A stretch of 52,165 nt of DNA, taken from NCBI RefSeq assembly GCF_013179805.1, contig NZ_SRRZ01000042.1, forward strand, positions 1-52,165. The letters are read 5' to 3'. The position numbers and the translations under genes are program-made. Below are positions 32,344-41,084 of the stretch, piece after piece. The notes beneath the pieces are model-generated. The model made no database searches. It worked only from the letters and a program-made list of their open reading frames with translations, and had not been told where the DNA came from. This DNA comes from Microcoleus asticus IPMA8 (GTDB taxonomy: Bacteria; Cyanobacteriota; Cyanobacteriia; Cyanobacteriales; Microcoleaceae). The number at the start of each line of letters is the position of its first letter. Position 1 is the first letter of the stretch.

Positions 32344-34242
32344 ATGAAAATTAGCAAAAAAAATTGGAAATACGTTTTTTTGCTGGGCCCCCTCCTCATC
32401 GCAGCGGGGGTAACAGCAGCACTTGTATCTGGAGTATGGGAACCCCTGACAGTCGGTTTAGTTATTGCCGGAGCAGTGACGATCGCACTTTGGCTGCTAT
32501 ATTTGAGTTACGAACAAAGCTTTTGGGGGCAGCGTTCCACGCAAGCCAGCACCAACGCCCTAGTTGCTACCCTCGCCGTATTTGTGATTCTCGGAGTAAT
32601 TAACTTTATAGCCGTTCGCTATCCCGTCCGCATCGACTTAACCGAAAGCCAACAATTTACCCTCGCCCCCCAGACTCAACAAATACTGCGAAACCTGCAA
32701 CAAACAGTCAAAGTTTGGGTATTTGACCCCACCCAAAATCCCCAAATTAAAGAACTGCTGCAAAGCTACAAACGCGAGGGAGGGGAAAAGTTCCAATTTG
32801 AGTTTGTTGACCCGCTAGCCCAACCGGGAAAAGCGCGAGAATTTAGCATTACCAGCATCGGAGAAGTTTACCTGCAATCAGGGGACAAAAAACAAGTTCT
32901 GCAAAAAGGTGGCACTGCTTTTGGTAGCGACCCCAATCAAGGTCTTTCAGAGATAAAACTGACCAATGGCTTAGAAGAAATCCTGAGCACTCGCGTTGCG
33001 ACAGTTTACTTTTTGCAAGGCAAAGGAGCCCGCCCGCTAAAGGAAGGTCAAGGCGGAATTCAGCAAGCTGAAAAAGCTCTGAAAGATAAATACTACAACG
33101 CCCAAACGTTGAATTTGACCGAACGCAAAGAAGTGCCACAAGATGCAGATGCTTTAATCGTTCCGGGGCAGGACAAACCGTTTTCCGATACAGAAATTAA
33201 AGCACTAAAAGCTTATCTCGATCGCGGCGGCAGTTTATTGTTAATGGTAGACCCGGCAATTGATACGGGATTGGACAAACTGCTGCAAGAATGGGGGGTC
33301 AAACTAGATACCCGTTTGGCCATCGATGCTTCGGGTTCTGGTCAAAGATTTGGCCTCGGCCCTACGGTTCCCACAGTCAGGCGCTACGGCGAACATCCGA
33401 TTACTCAAAGTTTTGGCACCGGCATTTCATTTTATCCGTTTGCGCGTGCTTTGGAAACCTCGCCCGTAGCAGGGATAGAGGAAAAACCTCTGATTTGGAC
33501 GAGTCAAGAAAGTTGGGCGGAAAGCGATTTGACGACGAGGAAATTGGAGTTCGATCAAAAGACCGATCGACAAGGCCCGCTATTATTAGGGGTAGCTTTA
33601 GTTCGATCGTCCACTGACAGCACTCAGTTAAAGCCTTCACCTTCACCAACACCGGTAACGCCTTCACCCCAAGCATCACCGACAACATCGCCATCGCCGA
33701 CAACATCGCCATCACCGACAACATCACCAACAGCTTCCCCAATCAGCTATTCGGTGATTGTCTCGCAAGAAGCTACGCCTCCAGCATTACCGACGACTTC
33801 GCCAACACCGGCAGCATCTCCCACAGCATCTCCCACAGAATATCCGGAAAGTTCGCCAACACCCACAGCATCTCCCACAGCATCTCCCACACCGACACCA
33901 GAAACATCTCCCACAGCATCTCCCACAACATCTCCCAGTCCAACGGCAACTCCTTCTACGCCTTCAGCTTCTGGAAAAACATCGCGAATGATAGTAATTG
34001 GCACATCTCAATTTGTCACTAACGGTTGGTTTGACCAACAACTCAATAGCGACGTGTTTCTCAATTCAGTCAGTTGGTTGAGTAAACCAGACCAGCAAAG
34101 CTTTTCTATCAGTCCGAAAAAAGCTACCAACCGCCGCATTAACATGACGGCTATTCAAGTAGGATTGCTGGTTTTAGCTTGGCTAGTTTGGCCTTTACTC
34201 GGACTGGGAATTGGCGGCGCTATCTGGTGGAAGAGAAGATAA
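32344..34242 (+). CDS. GldG-like ABC-exporter auxiliary protein with Ser/Thr/Pro linker
   Basis: 632 residues. Three N-terminal membrane spans (about 12-30, 36-52, 74-92: VFLLGPLLIAAGVTAALV, VGLVIAGAVTIALWLLYL, ALVATLAVFVILGVINFI), then the GldG/DUF4350-type exterior domain (YPVRIDLTESQQFTLAPQT, VKVWVFDP, GLEEILSTRVATVYFLQGKG, YLDRGGSLLLMVDPAI). A low-complexity linker runs from about 425 to 548 (SPTTSPSPTTSP-type repeats), followed by VIGTSQFVTNGWFDQQLNSDVF and a last span (IQVGLLVLAWLVWPLLGLGI). The linker lies outside the membrane, a typical place for O-glycosylation. It is the third core component of the operon. Confidence 0.88.
   Translation: MKISKKNWKYVFLLGPLLIAAGVTAALVSGVWEPLTVGLVIAGAVTIALWLLYLSYEQSFWGQRSTQASTNALVATLAVFVILGVINFIAVRYPVRIDLTESQQFTLAPQTQQILRNLQQTVKVWVFDPTQNPQIKELLQSYKREGGEKFQFEFVDPLAQPGKAREFSITSIGEVYLQSGDKKQVLQKGGTAFGSDPNQGLSEIKLTNGLEEILSTRVATVYFLQGKGARPLKEGQGGIQQAEKALKDKYYNAQTLNLTERKEVPQDADALIVPGQDKPFSDTEIKALKAYLDRGGSLLLMVDPAIDTGLDKLLQEWGVKLDTRLAIDASGSGQRFGLGPTVPTVRRYGEHPITQSFGTGISFYPFARALETSPVAGIEEKPLIWTSQESWAESDLTTRKLEFDQKTDRQGPLLLGVALVRSSTDSTQLKPSPSPTPVTPSPQASPTTSPSPTTSPSPTTSPTASPISYSVIVSQEATPPALPTTSPTPAASPTASPTEYPESSPTPTASPTASPTPTPETSPTASPTTSPSPTATPSTPSASGKTSRMIVIGTSQFVTNGWFDQQLNSDVFLNSVSWLSKPDQQSFSISPKKATNRRINMTAIQVGLLVLAWLVWPLLGLGIGGAIWWKRR
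33631..33975. repeat. low-complexity repeat encoding the S/T/P/A linker
   Basis: Repeats of CATCTCCCACAG and CACCGACAACATCGCC, mostly multiples of 6-15 bp, coding for S-P-T-A-S-P-T units. The segment gives a long frame on the minus strand too, which is an artefact of composition. Confidence 0.8.
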
Positions 34243-34295
34243 GTTAGTTGACTGTTGACTGTTGACAGTTGTCAGTTGTTATTAATAACAGACTC

Positions 34296-34331
34296 CCCAA
34301 TGCCCAATGCCTAATGCCCAATGCCCAATTC
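34296..34331. repeat. STRR of the unit AATGCCC
   Basis: Five imperfect units (CCCAATGCC) directly before the DUF4340 gene start. They make a longer in-frame ORF from 34269 that I do not accept as the start. Confidence 0.75.
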
Positions 34332-34340
34332 TCAGTTATT

Positions 34341-34979
34341 ATGAAATTGCAGAAAAATACATTAGTATTGATAGCCGTCGCGTTGAGCATGACTGGGTTG
34401 GTTGCTTTGTTCGAGATGCAAGTGTCTCCGAAACAGGAAGCCGCGAAGGAAGAAAAACAGAAAATTTTTGCTTTCAAGTCCGATCGCGTACAATTCTTTA
34501 CAGTCAAAACTCCGGAAAATATATTGACTTTTGAGCGAGTTTATGCTACAAAAGGAGGCAAGTCTAGCTGGGAAATGAAATTGCCAGTGCAAGCACACGC
34601 AAGTCAGGCATCGGTGGATTTTTTGCTAGACAGGCTCGCAACAGGAAAGAGCGATCGCACGATTAATATTAGTGCTGCTCAACTGCCAGAATTCGGTCTC
34701 GACCAACCCCAAGCTACAGTCACAGTAAAACTGGACAACCAGGAAACTCACCGCCTAGTTTTAGGCAAAACAGACTTTAGCGGCCGCTTCTTGTACGCTC
34801 AAGCCAATCCGCCGGAAGCGCCCCCTCAAAATTCCGCCCAAAATTTGCCCGTGCTGCTAGTGCCTTTTGACTTTAAAAATGCCGTCCAGCGACCTTTGTC
34901 AGAGTGGAAAAAAGCAGAAGTACCCAAAACAGACAAACCGCAAAAACCATCTCCCACCCCAAGTGCTGAGAATAAATAG
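34341..34979 (+). CDS. DUF4340 membrane-anchored protein of the Gld-type operon
   Basis: 212 residues from ATG 34341, starting MKLQKNTLVLIAVALSMTG, an N-terminal membrane anchor (about 5-22). The rest is the DUF4340 beta domain: IFAFKSDRVQFFTVKTPENILTFERV, WEMKLPVQAHASQASVDFLLDRLA, LPEFGLDQPQATVTVKLD, HRLVLGKTDFSGRFLYAQ, VLLVPFDFKNAVQRPLSEWK. The C-terminus is P/K-rich. DUF4340 genes commonly follow gldG-like genes in exporter operons. The gene is co-directional, ~100 bp after gldG, and probably the last of the operon. Confidence 0.87.
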   Translation: MKLQKNTLVLIAVALSMTGLVALFEMQVSPKQEAAKEEKQKIFAFKSDRVQFFTVKTPENILTFERVYATKGGKSSWEMKLPVQAHASQASVDFLLDRLATGKSDRTINISAAQLPEFGLDQPQATVTVKLDNQETHRLVLGKTDFSGRFLYAQANPPEAPPQNSAQNLPVLLVPFDFKNAVQRPLSEWKKAEVPKTDKPQKPSPTPSAENK

Positions 34980-35029
34980 ATGGTCGATCGATCTGAGATG
35001 TTGCATTATTCTCAATAAGCCTTTTATGG

Positions 35030-35093
35030 ACAGGCAAGATGCCTGTGAAGCGAAGAGTGAATTTTCTTCTTGTGGAACAGGCATCTTGCCTGT
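35030..35093. repeat. 17-bp perfect inverted repeat, MITE or terminator
   Basis: ACAGGCAAGATGCCTGT (35030-35046) and ACAGGCATCTTGCCTGT (35077-35093) are exact reverse complements; each arm is itself nearly palindromic (ACAGGCA / TGCCTGT). The 30-bp loop includes TGAAGCGAAGAGTG. It follows the DUF4340 stop by about 50 bp. Confidence 0.85.
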
Positions 35094-35189
35094 TGCTAAC
35101 AATGGTGCGCTCTGGGATAGAATTTAAAGAACAAATCCCAAAACCTGTTACATCCAACATTCCTCACCTAAAATACAGAAAAGTCTTAA

Positions 35190-35206
35190 CTTAAACTGTA
35201 TTTAAG
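35190..35206. promoter_or_regulatory. palindrome upstream of the pot operon, possible operator
   Basis: CTTAAA (35190-35195) and TTTAAG (35201-35206) frame CTGTA. It lies 32 bp before the potA ATG, within the likely promoter. AT-rich and short, so it may be chance. Confidence 0.35.
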
Positions 35207-35237
35207 TAGCGTGCATTACCCCCAGGAAAGGGCGAAT

Positions 35238-36368
35238 ATGTTTCAGACAGCACTCAACAAAGGTACGACAGCAACGGATACAGCGCTTGACGTTGAACTC
35301 CGCAAGGTCTTTAAGGTATTTAACGGCGAAACCGCAGTCCGCGGAGTAGACTTCAACATCCGCCAAGGAGAATTTTTTAGCATTCTCGGGCCTAGCGGCT
35401 GCGGCAAGACTACGACGCTGCGGTTAATCGCTGGGTTCGAGACTCCCTCGGCGGGCGAATTAATGATTCGCGGCCAGTCGATGACCAACACTCCAGCTTA
35501 CCGCCGTCCGGTAAATACTGTGTTTCAAAGCTACGCTTTGTTCGGACACATGAATGTCTGGGACAATATCGCTTTTGGATTGCGGATAAAAAAGCTGGGG
35601 AAAGCGGAAATTGAAGAACGGGTACGGGAAGTTTTGGCATTGGTGAAAATGGAATCTTTCGCCAACAGGTTTCCCGGTCAAATGTCGGGCGGCCAGCAGC
35701 AGCGGGTGGCTTTGGCGAGAGCTCTGGTAAATCGACCGGCGGTTCTGCTGCTGGACGAACCTCTGGGTGCTCTGGATTTGAAGTTGCGGAAGCAGATGCA
35801 GTTGGAACTGTCGAATTTGCATCAAGAATTGGGTTTGACTTTTGTGATGGTGACTCACGACCAAGAAGAGGCGATGAGTCTGTCTGACCGGATTGCGGTG
35901 ATGCACGAGGGGAGGATCGAGCAAATTGGCTCTCCTGAAGAAATTTATGAGTGCCCGCAGACGGCTTTTGTGGCGGATTTTATTGGCGATACGAATTTGT
36001 TTGCGGGTACGGTAGAATCGATCGACCGATCGACTATCACAGTTCGCACATCAGCCAATCTGAAAATAGTCGTTCAGCAGTCGGATATGTGGACTGGTGT
36101 CACAGGCGACTCTGTGGTGGTCAGCGTCCGGCCGGAAAAAGTATATTTGAATCTCTACCAGCCGGAAGTGTCGGTCAACTGTTTTGAAGGGCGCCTCCAA
36201 AATACTATGTACATGGGCACGCACGTTCATTACGTGGTTGAGTTGGCGTCTGGCGATAAAATTACGGTGCGCCAGCCAAATACCGGCGGTTCTTTCCCAG
36301 ACCCGCACACGCCGATTTACGCTTACTGGGGAACTACTGATTGTCTCGCTTTGACCGATCGAGCATAA
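35238..36368 (+). CDS. potA: spermidine/putrescine ABC transporter ATPase
   Basis: 376 residues from ATG 35238, which has AGGAAAGG six bases upstream; a GTG at 35211 is less likely. Walker A GPSGCGKTT, signature MSGGQQQRVALARAL, Walker B VLLLDEPLGALD and the H-loop MVTHDQ are intact, and the TOBE-type C-terminal domain begins near 265 (IGDTNLFAGTVESIDRS, VVVSVRPEKV). The overall length matches PotA. It energises import of polyamines through the PotB/PotC permeases encoded downstream. Confidence 0.93.
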   Translation: MFQTALNKGTTATDTALDVELRKVFKVFNGETAVRGVDFNIRQGEFFSILGPSGCGKTTTLRLIAGFETPSAGELMIRGQSMTNTPAYRRPVNTVFQSYALFGHMNVWDNIAFGLRIKKLGKAEIEERVREVLALVKMESFANRFPGQMSGGQQQRVALARALVNRPAVLLLDEPLGALDLKLRKQMQLELSNLHQELGLTFVMVTHDQEEAMSLSDRIAVMHEGRIEQIGSPEEIYECPQTAFVADFIGDTNLFAGTVESIDRSTITVRTSANLKIVVQQSDMWTGVTGDSVVVSVRPEKVYLNLYQPEVSVNCFEGRLQNTMYMGTHVHYVVELASGDKITVRQPNTGGSFPDPHTPIYAYWGTTDCLALTDRA

Positions 36369-36377
36369 TTACGAAGG

Positions 36378-36644
36378 AAGTTCGGCAACGAACACGCGAT
36401 CGAGATTTAACGGATGTCACGGAGGTCGGGAAGTTCGGCAACGAGCAGTGTACGGGATTTAACGGATTTAACGGATGGATGTTACAGGAAAGTTCGGTAA
36501 CGAGCAGTGTAAGGGATTTAACCGATTTAATCGAATTTCCCAATCCCTAGTTCCCCAATCTAAAATCTAAAATCTAAAATCTAAAATCGAATTTCCCAAT
36601 CCCCAATTCCCCAATCTAAAATCTAAAATCTAAAATCTAAAATC
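36378..36644. repeat. two repeat blocks between potA and potD
   Basis: 36378-36524: three imperfect copies of a ~37-bp unit AAGTTCGGCAACGAGCAG plus GGGATTTAACGG (starting 36378, 36431, 36490). 36552-36644: two runs of the STRR unit CTAAAAT, each followed by CGAATTTCCCAATCC or similar. No gene lies in this 281-bp gap, and no terminator. Confidence 0.85.
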
Positions 36645-36649
36645 GAACT

Positions 36650-37780
36650 GTGCCTCCGACTAACTTACCAATTTCCAGGATTTTTCCGGCTAATTCTACA
36701 CGCCGTCAGTTCCTAAAAAATTCGGCGGCGACAATTTCCGGGTTAGCTGTTTCGAGTTGCGGCTGGCGACTTGCAGACGTACAATCGGCTCCTCCCGTCA
36801 AAGGTTCGGCAGACCAACTTTTCATCTATACTTGGGCAGGCTATACCGATGACGCTTTGCTCGATCGCTTTGCCGAAAAAACTGGCATTCGCGTAGTGGC
36901 CGACGTGTTTAGCTCCAACGAAGAGATGCTGGCGAGAGTTCAAGCCGGTGGCGCCCGCGCCTACAGCATCATTTACCCATCTGACTACATGGTGGTTCAA
37001 ATGACGGAACTCGGGCTGTTGAGCCCATTAGACCATTCGAGTTTGGGCGGACTCGATCGGCTCAAAAAACAGTTCCAAAACCCTGTCTATGACCCAGGAA
37101 ACCGCTACAGCGTGCCTTTGAGTTGGGGAACCACAGGCTTGATTTACAACACCGAACAACTCAAAGAAGCTCCTGAAGATTGGAACTATTTGTGGGAACA
37201 CAAAAAGGAGTTAGCAAAGCGAATGACGCTAGCCAGTGATGTCCGAGAAGTCATGGGCGCTGCGTTGCGGATGCTGGGTTATTCTCTGAATTCTACGAAC
37301 CAAGAGCAAGTGAAAAAAGCTTACGAAAAGTTGGTGGAACTCAAACCGGCGATCGCATCTTTTACTACTGATGCTTGGCGGCCTCAAATGCTGACGGGGG
37401 ATTTGAAAGTAGCTATGTGTTATTCTTCTGATGCTAATGAAGTAATTTCAGATAACGATAAATTGAAGTATGTCGTCCCCAAAAGCGGTTCTTCTCTGTG
37501 GACTGACACTTTAGTAATTCCTAAAGGTGCTCCGAATCCCGAAGCAGCTTATAAATGGATTAACTTTCTGCTGCAAGGCGATGTCGCTGCTTCTTTAGTA
37601 GAGCGGCTCAGTTTTTCAACTCCTTCGGAAGATGCTTTTAGTTTGTTGACGCCGGAAGTCCGCGAAAACGAGATTCTTTTCCCTTCGGAAGATATTTTGA
37701 AAAAGTGCGAAGGTGTGGCTCCGGTAGGGAAATTTATGGAAGTGTACGATCGCTATTGGACTCAATTAACCAGCGGCTAA
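36650..37780 (+). CDS. potD: polyamine-binding lipoprotein of the Pot transporter
   Basis: 376 residues from GTG 36650. A twin-arginine export signal STRRQFLKNSAATISGLAVS (about 16-35) ends in SSC, a possible lipobox cysteine. The mature part is a type 2 periplasmic binding protein: LFIYTWAGYTDDALLDRF, VVADVFSSNEEMLARVQAG, YSIIYPSDYMV, VPLSWGTTGLIYNTE, MLTGDLKVAMCYSSDANEV and GAPNPEAAYKWINFLL. These match PotD/PotF. It captures spermidine or putrescine for PotABC. The start rests on GTG; the next ATG is too far in. Confidence 0.9.
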   Translation: MPPTNLPISRIFPANSTRRQFLKNSAATISGLAVSSCGWRLADVQSAPPVKGSADQLFIYTWAGYTDDALLDRFAEKTGIRVVADVFSSNEEMLARVQAGGARAYSIIYPSDYMVVQMTELGLLSPLDHSSLGGLDRLKKQFQNPVYDPGNRYSVPLSWGTTGLIYNTEQLKEAPEDWNYLWEHKKELAKRMTLASDVREVMGAALRMLGYSLNSTNQEQVKKAYEKLVELKPAIASFTTDAWRPQMLTGDLKVAMCYSSDANEVISDNDKLKYVVPKSGSSLWTDTLVIPKGAPNPEAAYKWINFLLQGDVAASLVERLSFSTPSEDAFSLLTPEVRENEILFPSEDILKKCEGVAPVGKFMEVYDRYWTQLTSG

Positions 37781-37934
37781 TCATCAAACATAGGGCGGGT
37801 TTTACACACAATCTCTGATTCTCACCCAATATTTACATAAACCCGCCCCCGTACAGCCCATAGCCCACTCTATCCGTATTATATCCGCGTTAATCCGCGT
37901 TCATCGGCGGTTAAAAACTCAATAAAATTGATTT

Positions 37935-38846
37935 ATGGCTGTTTCAACTAGAACTCCCCCTCCTATTCCTCCCAATTCTCCCTTGAAGGCTGAAACTGTT
38001 TCCCCGTGGTCGGTCTGGGCTGGACCACTGGCATTGCTCGGCCCTTCTGGCTTGTTGCTGCTTTTATTATTAGTCATACCAACTCTGGTAATTTTTCAGC
38101 TTAGTTTGGTGCCGAATATTAAGCCGGGAGATTTAGTGAATCCTTCGGGAATCGCCAACTACCTGCGAGTGTTTGAGCCGCTGAATTTACAGGTGATGGG
38201 TCGATCGCTTTTTTTCGCAACGGGGACTACTATTCTGTGTTTGCTGCTGGGATTTCCCGTCGCTTACTGGATCGCCCTCAATGTCTCGAAAAAGTGGCGG
38301 AATTTAACTTTGTTAGGCTTTGTGTTGCCGCTGTGGACTTCTTCGCTGTTGCGATCGTATGCTTGGATTACAATTCTGCGTCCTACAGGGGTTCTCAACT
38401 CGCTGCTGGCACTTGTAGGCATTCCTCCTCTGGAATTGCTCAATCAAAGTTCCGCAGTTTTAATCGGCATGGCTTACAGTTATTTGCCTTATATCGTGAC
38501 AATTCTCTACGCTTCTTTGGAAAAGTTAGACCGCAGGTTGCTAGAAGCATCTCAGGATTTGGGCGCCAATCCAGTGGAAACTTTCTGGAAAGTGACAGTA
38601 CCTCAGACGATGCCGGGAATTGCTGCGGGTTCTTTGCTAGTATTTATTAGCAGTTTGGGCGATTTTGTCGATCCGGAGTTGCTGGGTGGAGCTTCGAGTA
38701 TGACGGCGGCTCGTTTAATTTACAATCAGTTTTTGGGGGCGACTCAAAATTGGGGGCTGGGTTCGGCTCTGAGTATGGTATTAATCTTTGCAGTGAGTAT
38801 CGGAATTGCCCTTTTGCTCAAATATGGCGATCGTAATGCAATTTAG
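37935..38846 (+). CDS. potB: polyamine ABC permease, PotB type
   Basis: 303 residues, six membrane spans starting WAGPLALLGPSGLLLLLLLVIPTLVIFQL. The ABC coupling loop is LLEASQDLGANPVETFWKVTVPQTMPGI (E-A-A-x-D-L-G-A form), and FVIPLWTSSLLRSYAW-like LPLWTSSLLRSYAWITILR is typical of PotB. The N-terminus carries a Pro-rich leader (RTPPPIPPNSP). It pairs with PotC; 154 bp separate it from potD. Confidence 0.92.
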   Translation: MAVSTRTPPPIPPNSPLKAETVSPWSVWAGPLALLGPSGLLLLLLLVIPTLVIFQLSLVPNIKPGDLVNPSGIANYLRVFEPLNLQVMGRSLFFATGTTILCLLLGFPVAYWIALNVSKKWRNLTLLGFVLPLWTSSLLRSYAWITILRPTGVLNSLLALVGIPPLELLNQSSAVLIGMAYSYLPYIVTILYASLEKLDRRLLEASQDLGANPVETFWKVTVPQTMPGIAAGSLLVFISSLGDFVDPELLGGASSMTAARLIYNQFLGATQNWGLGSALSMVLIFAVSIGIALLLKYGDRNAI

Positions 38847-38891
38847 GAGGAAGAAGGAAGAAGGAAGAAGGAAGAAGGAAGAAGGAAGAAA
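38847..38891. repeat. STRR of the unit GGAAGAA
   Basis: Six exact tandem 7-base copies directly after the potB stop, then CCAATTACCCATTACC units up to the potC ATG. It is purine-only and might serve as a Shine-Dalgarno-like stretch, but is too far from ATG 38944. Confidence 0.9.
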
Positions 38892-38943
38892 ACAATCCTA
38901 ACCTATTACCAATTACCCATTACCAACTACCGATTACCCAGAC

Positions 38944-39789
38944 ATGGAAAATACCACCGAAAATCCACAGGAGGAAATACAAGCTGATATGTACTTAAAA
39001 CCTAAATTTAAGATTTCTTGGCAGGTGATATTTGCCGTTTTGATGTTTTTTTATATGTACCTGCCCATCTTCGTACTCACCTTTTACAGCTTTAACAAAT
39101 CGCGTTTTAGCGCCGGCTGGGAAGGATTTACTTTAGATTGGTACGTTAAATTATTTAGCGATACGCGGATCTTAATTGCCCTGAGAAACAGCTTAACAGT
39201 GGCTGTTTGTGCAGTTGCAATCTCGGCTGTACTCGGCACTTTAATGGCCGTTGGTTTAGCCCGCTACCGCTTTCCTGGCAAGAATTTATATCAGGGAGTT
39301 TCCTACTTGCCGATTATTATTCCAGATATTGCGACCGCGGTTGCTACTCTGGTATTTTTAGCGGCGCTGGCTATTCCTCTGAGTTTGTGGACAATTGTCG
39401 CCGCTCACGTTGTGTTTTGTCTGGCTTACATCGCTCTAGCTGTTTCTACTAGATTGGCTGATTTAAACCCGTATTTAGAAGAGGCTGCCTTGGATTTGGG
39501 TGCAACGCCTGTTGAGGCTTTTATTCAGGTTTTGCTCCCTCAATTAATACCCGGAATAGTTTCGGGTTGTCTGCTGTCTTTTGTCCTCAGCATGGACGAT
39601 TTTTTGATTGCGAGTTTTACTGCAGGTAGCGGGACTACAACTCTGCCGATGGAAATTTTTAGCCGGATTAGGACTGGGGTGAAACCGGATATTAATGCTC
39701 TGAGCGTGCTGTTGATAGTAGGTTCGGGAGGATTGGCATTTTTAGCGGAATATTTGCGCGGCCGGGGCGAGCAAAAACGGGCTCATTAG
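38944..39789 (+). CDS. potC: polyamine ABC permease, PotC type
   Basis: 281 residues, six spans. Features: WQVIFAVLMFFYMYLPIFVLTFYSFNKSR, GFTLDWYVKLFSD, LRNSLTVAVCAVAISAVLGTLMAVGLARYRF and the coupling loop YLEEAALDLGATPVEAFIQVLLPQLIPGI. The C-terminus SVLLIVGSGGLAFLAEYLRGRGEQKR is normal. It completes the potADBC operon, whose gene order differs from the potABCD of E. coli. A strong terminator follows. Confidence 0.93.
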   Translation: MENTTENPQEEIQADMYLKPKFKISWQVIFAVLMFFYMYLPIFVLTFYSFNKSRFSAGWEGFTLDWYVKLFSDTRILIALRNSLTVAVCAVAISAVLGTLMAVGLARYRFPGKNLYQGVSYLPIIIPDIATAVATLVFLAALAIPLSLWTIVAAHVVFCLAYIALAVSTRLADLNPYLEEAALDLGATPVEAFIQVLLPQLIPGIVSGCLLSFVLSMDDFLIASFTAGSGTTTLPMEIFSRIRTGVKPDINALSVLLIVGSGGLAFLAEYLRGRGEQKRAH

Positions 39790-39818
39790 TCATTAGTCAT
39801 TGGTGATTAGTCACCAAA

Positions 39819-39847
39819 AAACCCGGTTTCGTTAAGAAACCGGGTTT
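39819..39847. terminator. strong hairpin between convergent potC and desaturase genes
   Basis: AAACCCGGTTTC (39819-39830) and GAAACCGGGTTT (39836-39847) form a perfect 12-bp stem with a GTTAA loop, preceded by A5 and followed by a T-rich stretch on each strand's own side. This serves as a bidirectional rho-independent terminator. The bases before it (39788-39812) are an ATTAGTC repeat. Confidence 0.88.
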
Positions 39848-39910
39848 ATGAAGCGGTGTGGTGCCAAGTACGAACCCTACAAAAGTTCTGCGTGTAGGAC
39901 CCAATTGCTG

Positions 39911-40726
39911 CTACTTGGCTGGTAATTTCACTTTAGTAGCCAAACCTAGTGCTTCCAAAACTTGAATTGTCATCCAAGTGAAGTCAATTTCCCACTTTTC
40001 CATCCCGTGACGCGCCGAGTATTGATAAGCATGGTGGTTGTTGTGCCAGCCTTCACCGTAAGTCAGGACAGCCACCCACCAACAGTTAGTAGAACTATCG
40101 TTTGTTTCGTAGGTGCGGTAGCCAAATTTGTGAGTGGCGCTGTTAACAAACCAGGTGCAGTGATACACCAAAACTAAGCGTACAAAAATTACCCAGACTA
40201 CAAACGGCCAGCCTGCGGCTAAGTAAAGCAAGACGCCAAAGACGATTTGCATCGGGAGAAAGTAGTTTTGCAAAAACTGGTAAAACGGGTCGCTCGAAAT
40301 GTCTTTTGTACAGCGGGCAATTTCAGCGTGAGCTGGACCTTTATATAGCATCCAGCCGATGTGACTCCACCAAAAACCCTTTTGGGCATTGTGAGGGTCG
40401 AGCGCATTTTGGTCAGAGTTGGTGTGGTGCAATCGGTGCAGCCCAACCCAATCAATTATTCCTCCTTGACAGGCAAGGGCTCCGCAAAATGCTAGAAAGT
40501 ATTCTACGAATTTTGGTGTCTGAAAACTGCGGTGGGTGAGCATACGATGCCATCCCAGAGTTATTCCCAAACCGCCGGTTATCCAGTGCATGAATACTGT
40601 TAAACCAACTGCTGTCCAATTGAAGTTACTGGGTAGCAGTGCGAACAAAGCGCCGATATGAAGTCCTGCTAAACTAATAACGTGCTTCCAATTGTATTGG
40701 AGTTTTTCTTGCGTTGCAATTGTCAT
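39911..40726 (-). CDS. desC: acyl-lipid delta-9 desaturase, copy 1
   Basis: 271 residues, the usual length of cyanobacterial DesC. The three His boxes are complete: HRMLTHRSF (H-x4-H), LHRLHHTNSD (H-x-x-H-H) and EGWHNNHHAYQYSARHG (H-x-x-H-H). Hydrophobic pairs at about 18-60 and 150-185 place it in the membrane. It introduces the first double bond in C16/C18 acyl chains. The neighbour at 41085-41897 is a paralogue on the same strand, with 358 bp between. Confidence 0.92.
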   Translation of the reverse strand: MTIATQEKLQYNWKHVISLAGLHIGALFALLPSNFNWTAVGLTVFMHWITGGLGITLGWHRMLTHRSFQTPKFVEYFLAFCGALACQGGIIDWVGLHRLHHTNSDQNALDPHNAQKGFWWSHIGWMLYKGPAHAEIARCTKDISSDPFYQFLQNYFLPMQIVFGVLLYLAAGWPFVVWVIFVRLVLVYHCTWFVNSATHKFGYRTYETNDSSTNCWWVAVLTYGEGWHNNHHAYQYSARHGMEKWEIDFTWMTIQVLEALGLATKVKLPAK

Positions 40727-41084
40727 TCTCTTTTTGATTTCTGATGAGATGCCGAGCTAGATTCACGCATAATAGTTGGGATTGAGCAGTGAACTTTTTT
40801 GCTGCACTCTTGCCCAAACTAATAAAGAATCAATGATAGATTTGGGATTAGGATTGAAAAAGATTTACGGTTGTATTTTGAAAATAAAAAATTTGGCTGC
40901 CAAACAAAATTTTTTCCTCCCAATTATATTATAACTGATTCTGGTTTTGGTTGGGTCGATCGCACCAGAGGATTCGAGCTTACTTCAACCCAACCTATAC
41001 CGATCGCAAAAACAGTATTAGTCATTGGTCACGAGCCATTAGTCAAGAACAGATGACCGATCACCAATAACTAATTGCCGATCG
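40727..41084. other. intergenic region between the two desaturase genes
   Basis: 358 bp without a gene. It contains ATTAGTC-type repeats near 41020-41075 (CATTAGTCATTGGTCACG...). The promoter of copy 1 should lie here; no clear boxes. Confidence 0.5.

Noticed and set aside
33747..34004. Minus-strand open frame rich in Val/Gly/Asp opposite the GldG-like linker
   Set aside because: It is the mirror of the S/T/P codon repeats; low complexity gives long frames on both strands. The plus-strand frame continues known domains on both sides.
36378..36524. Possible CRISPR from three ~37-bp repeats between potA and potD
   Set aside because: Spacing is irregular, the units include parts of each other, no cas genes are near, and copies are imperfect.
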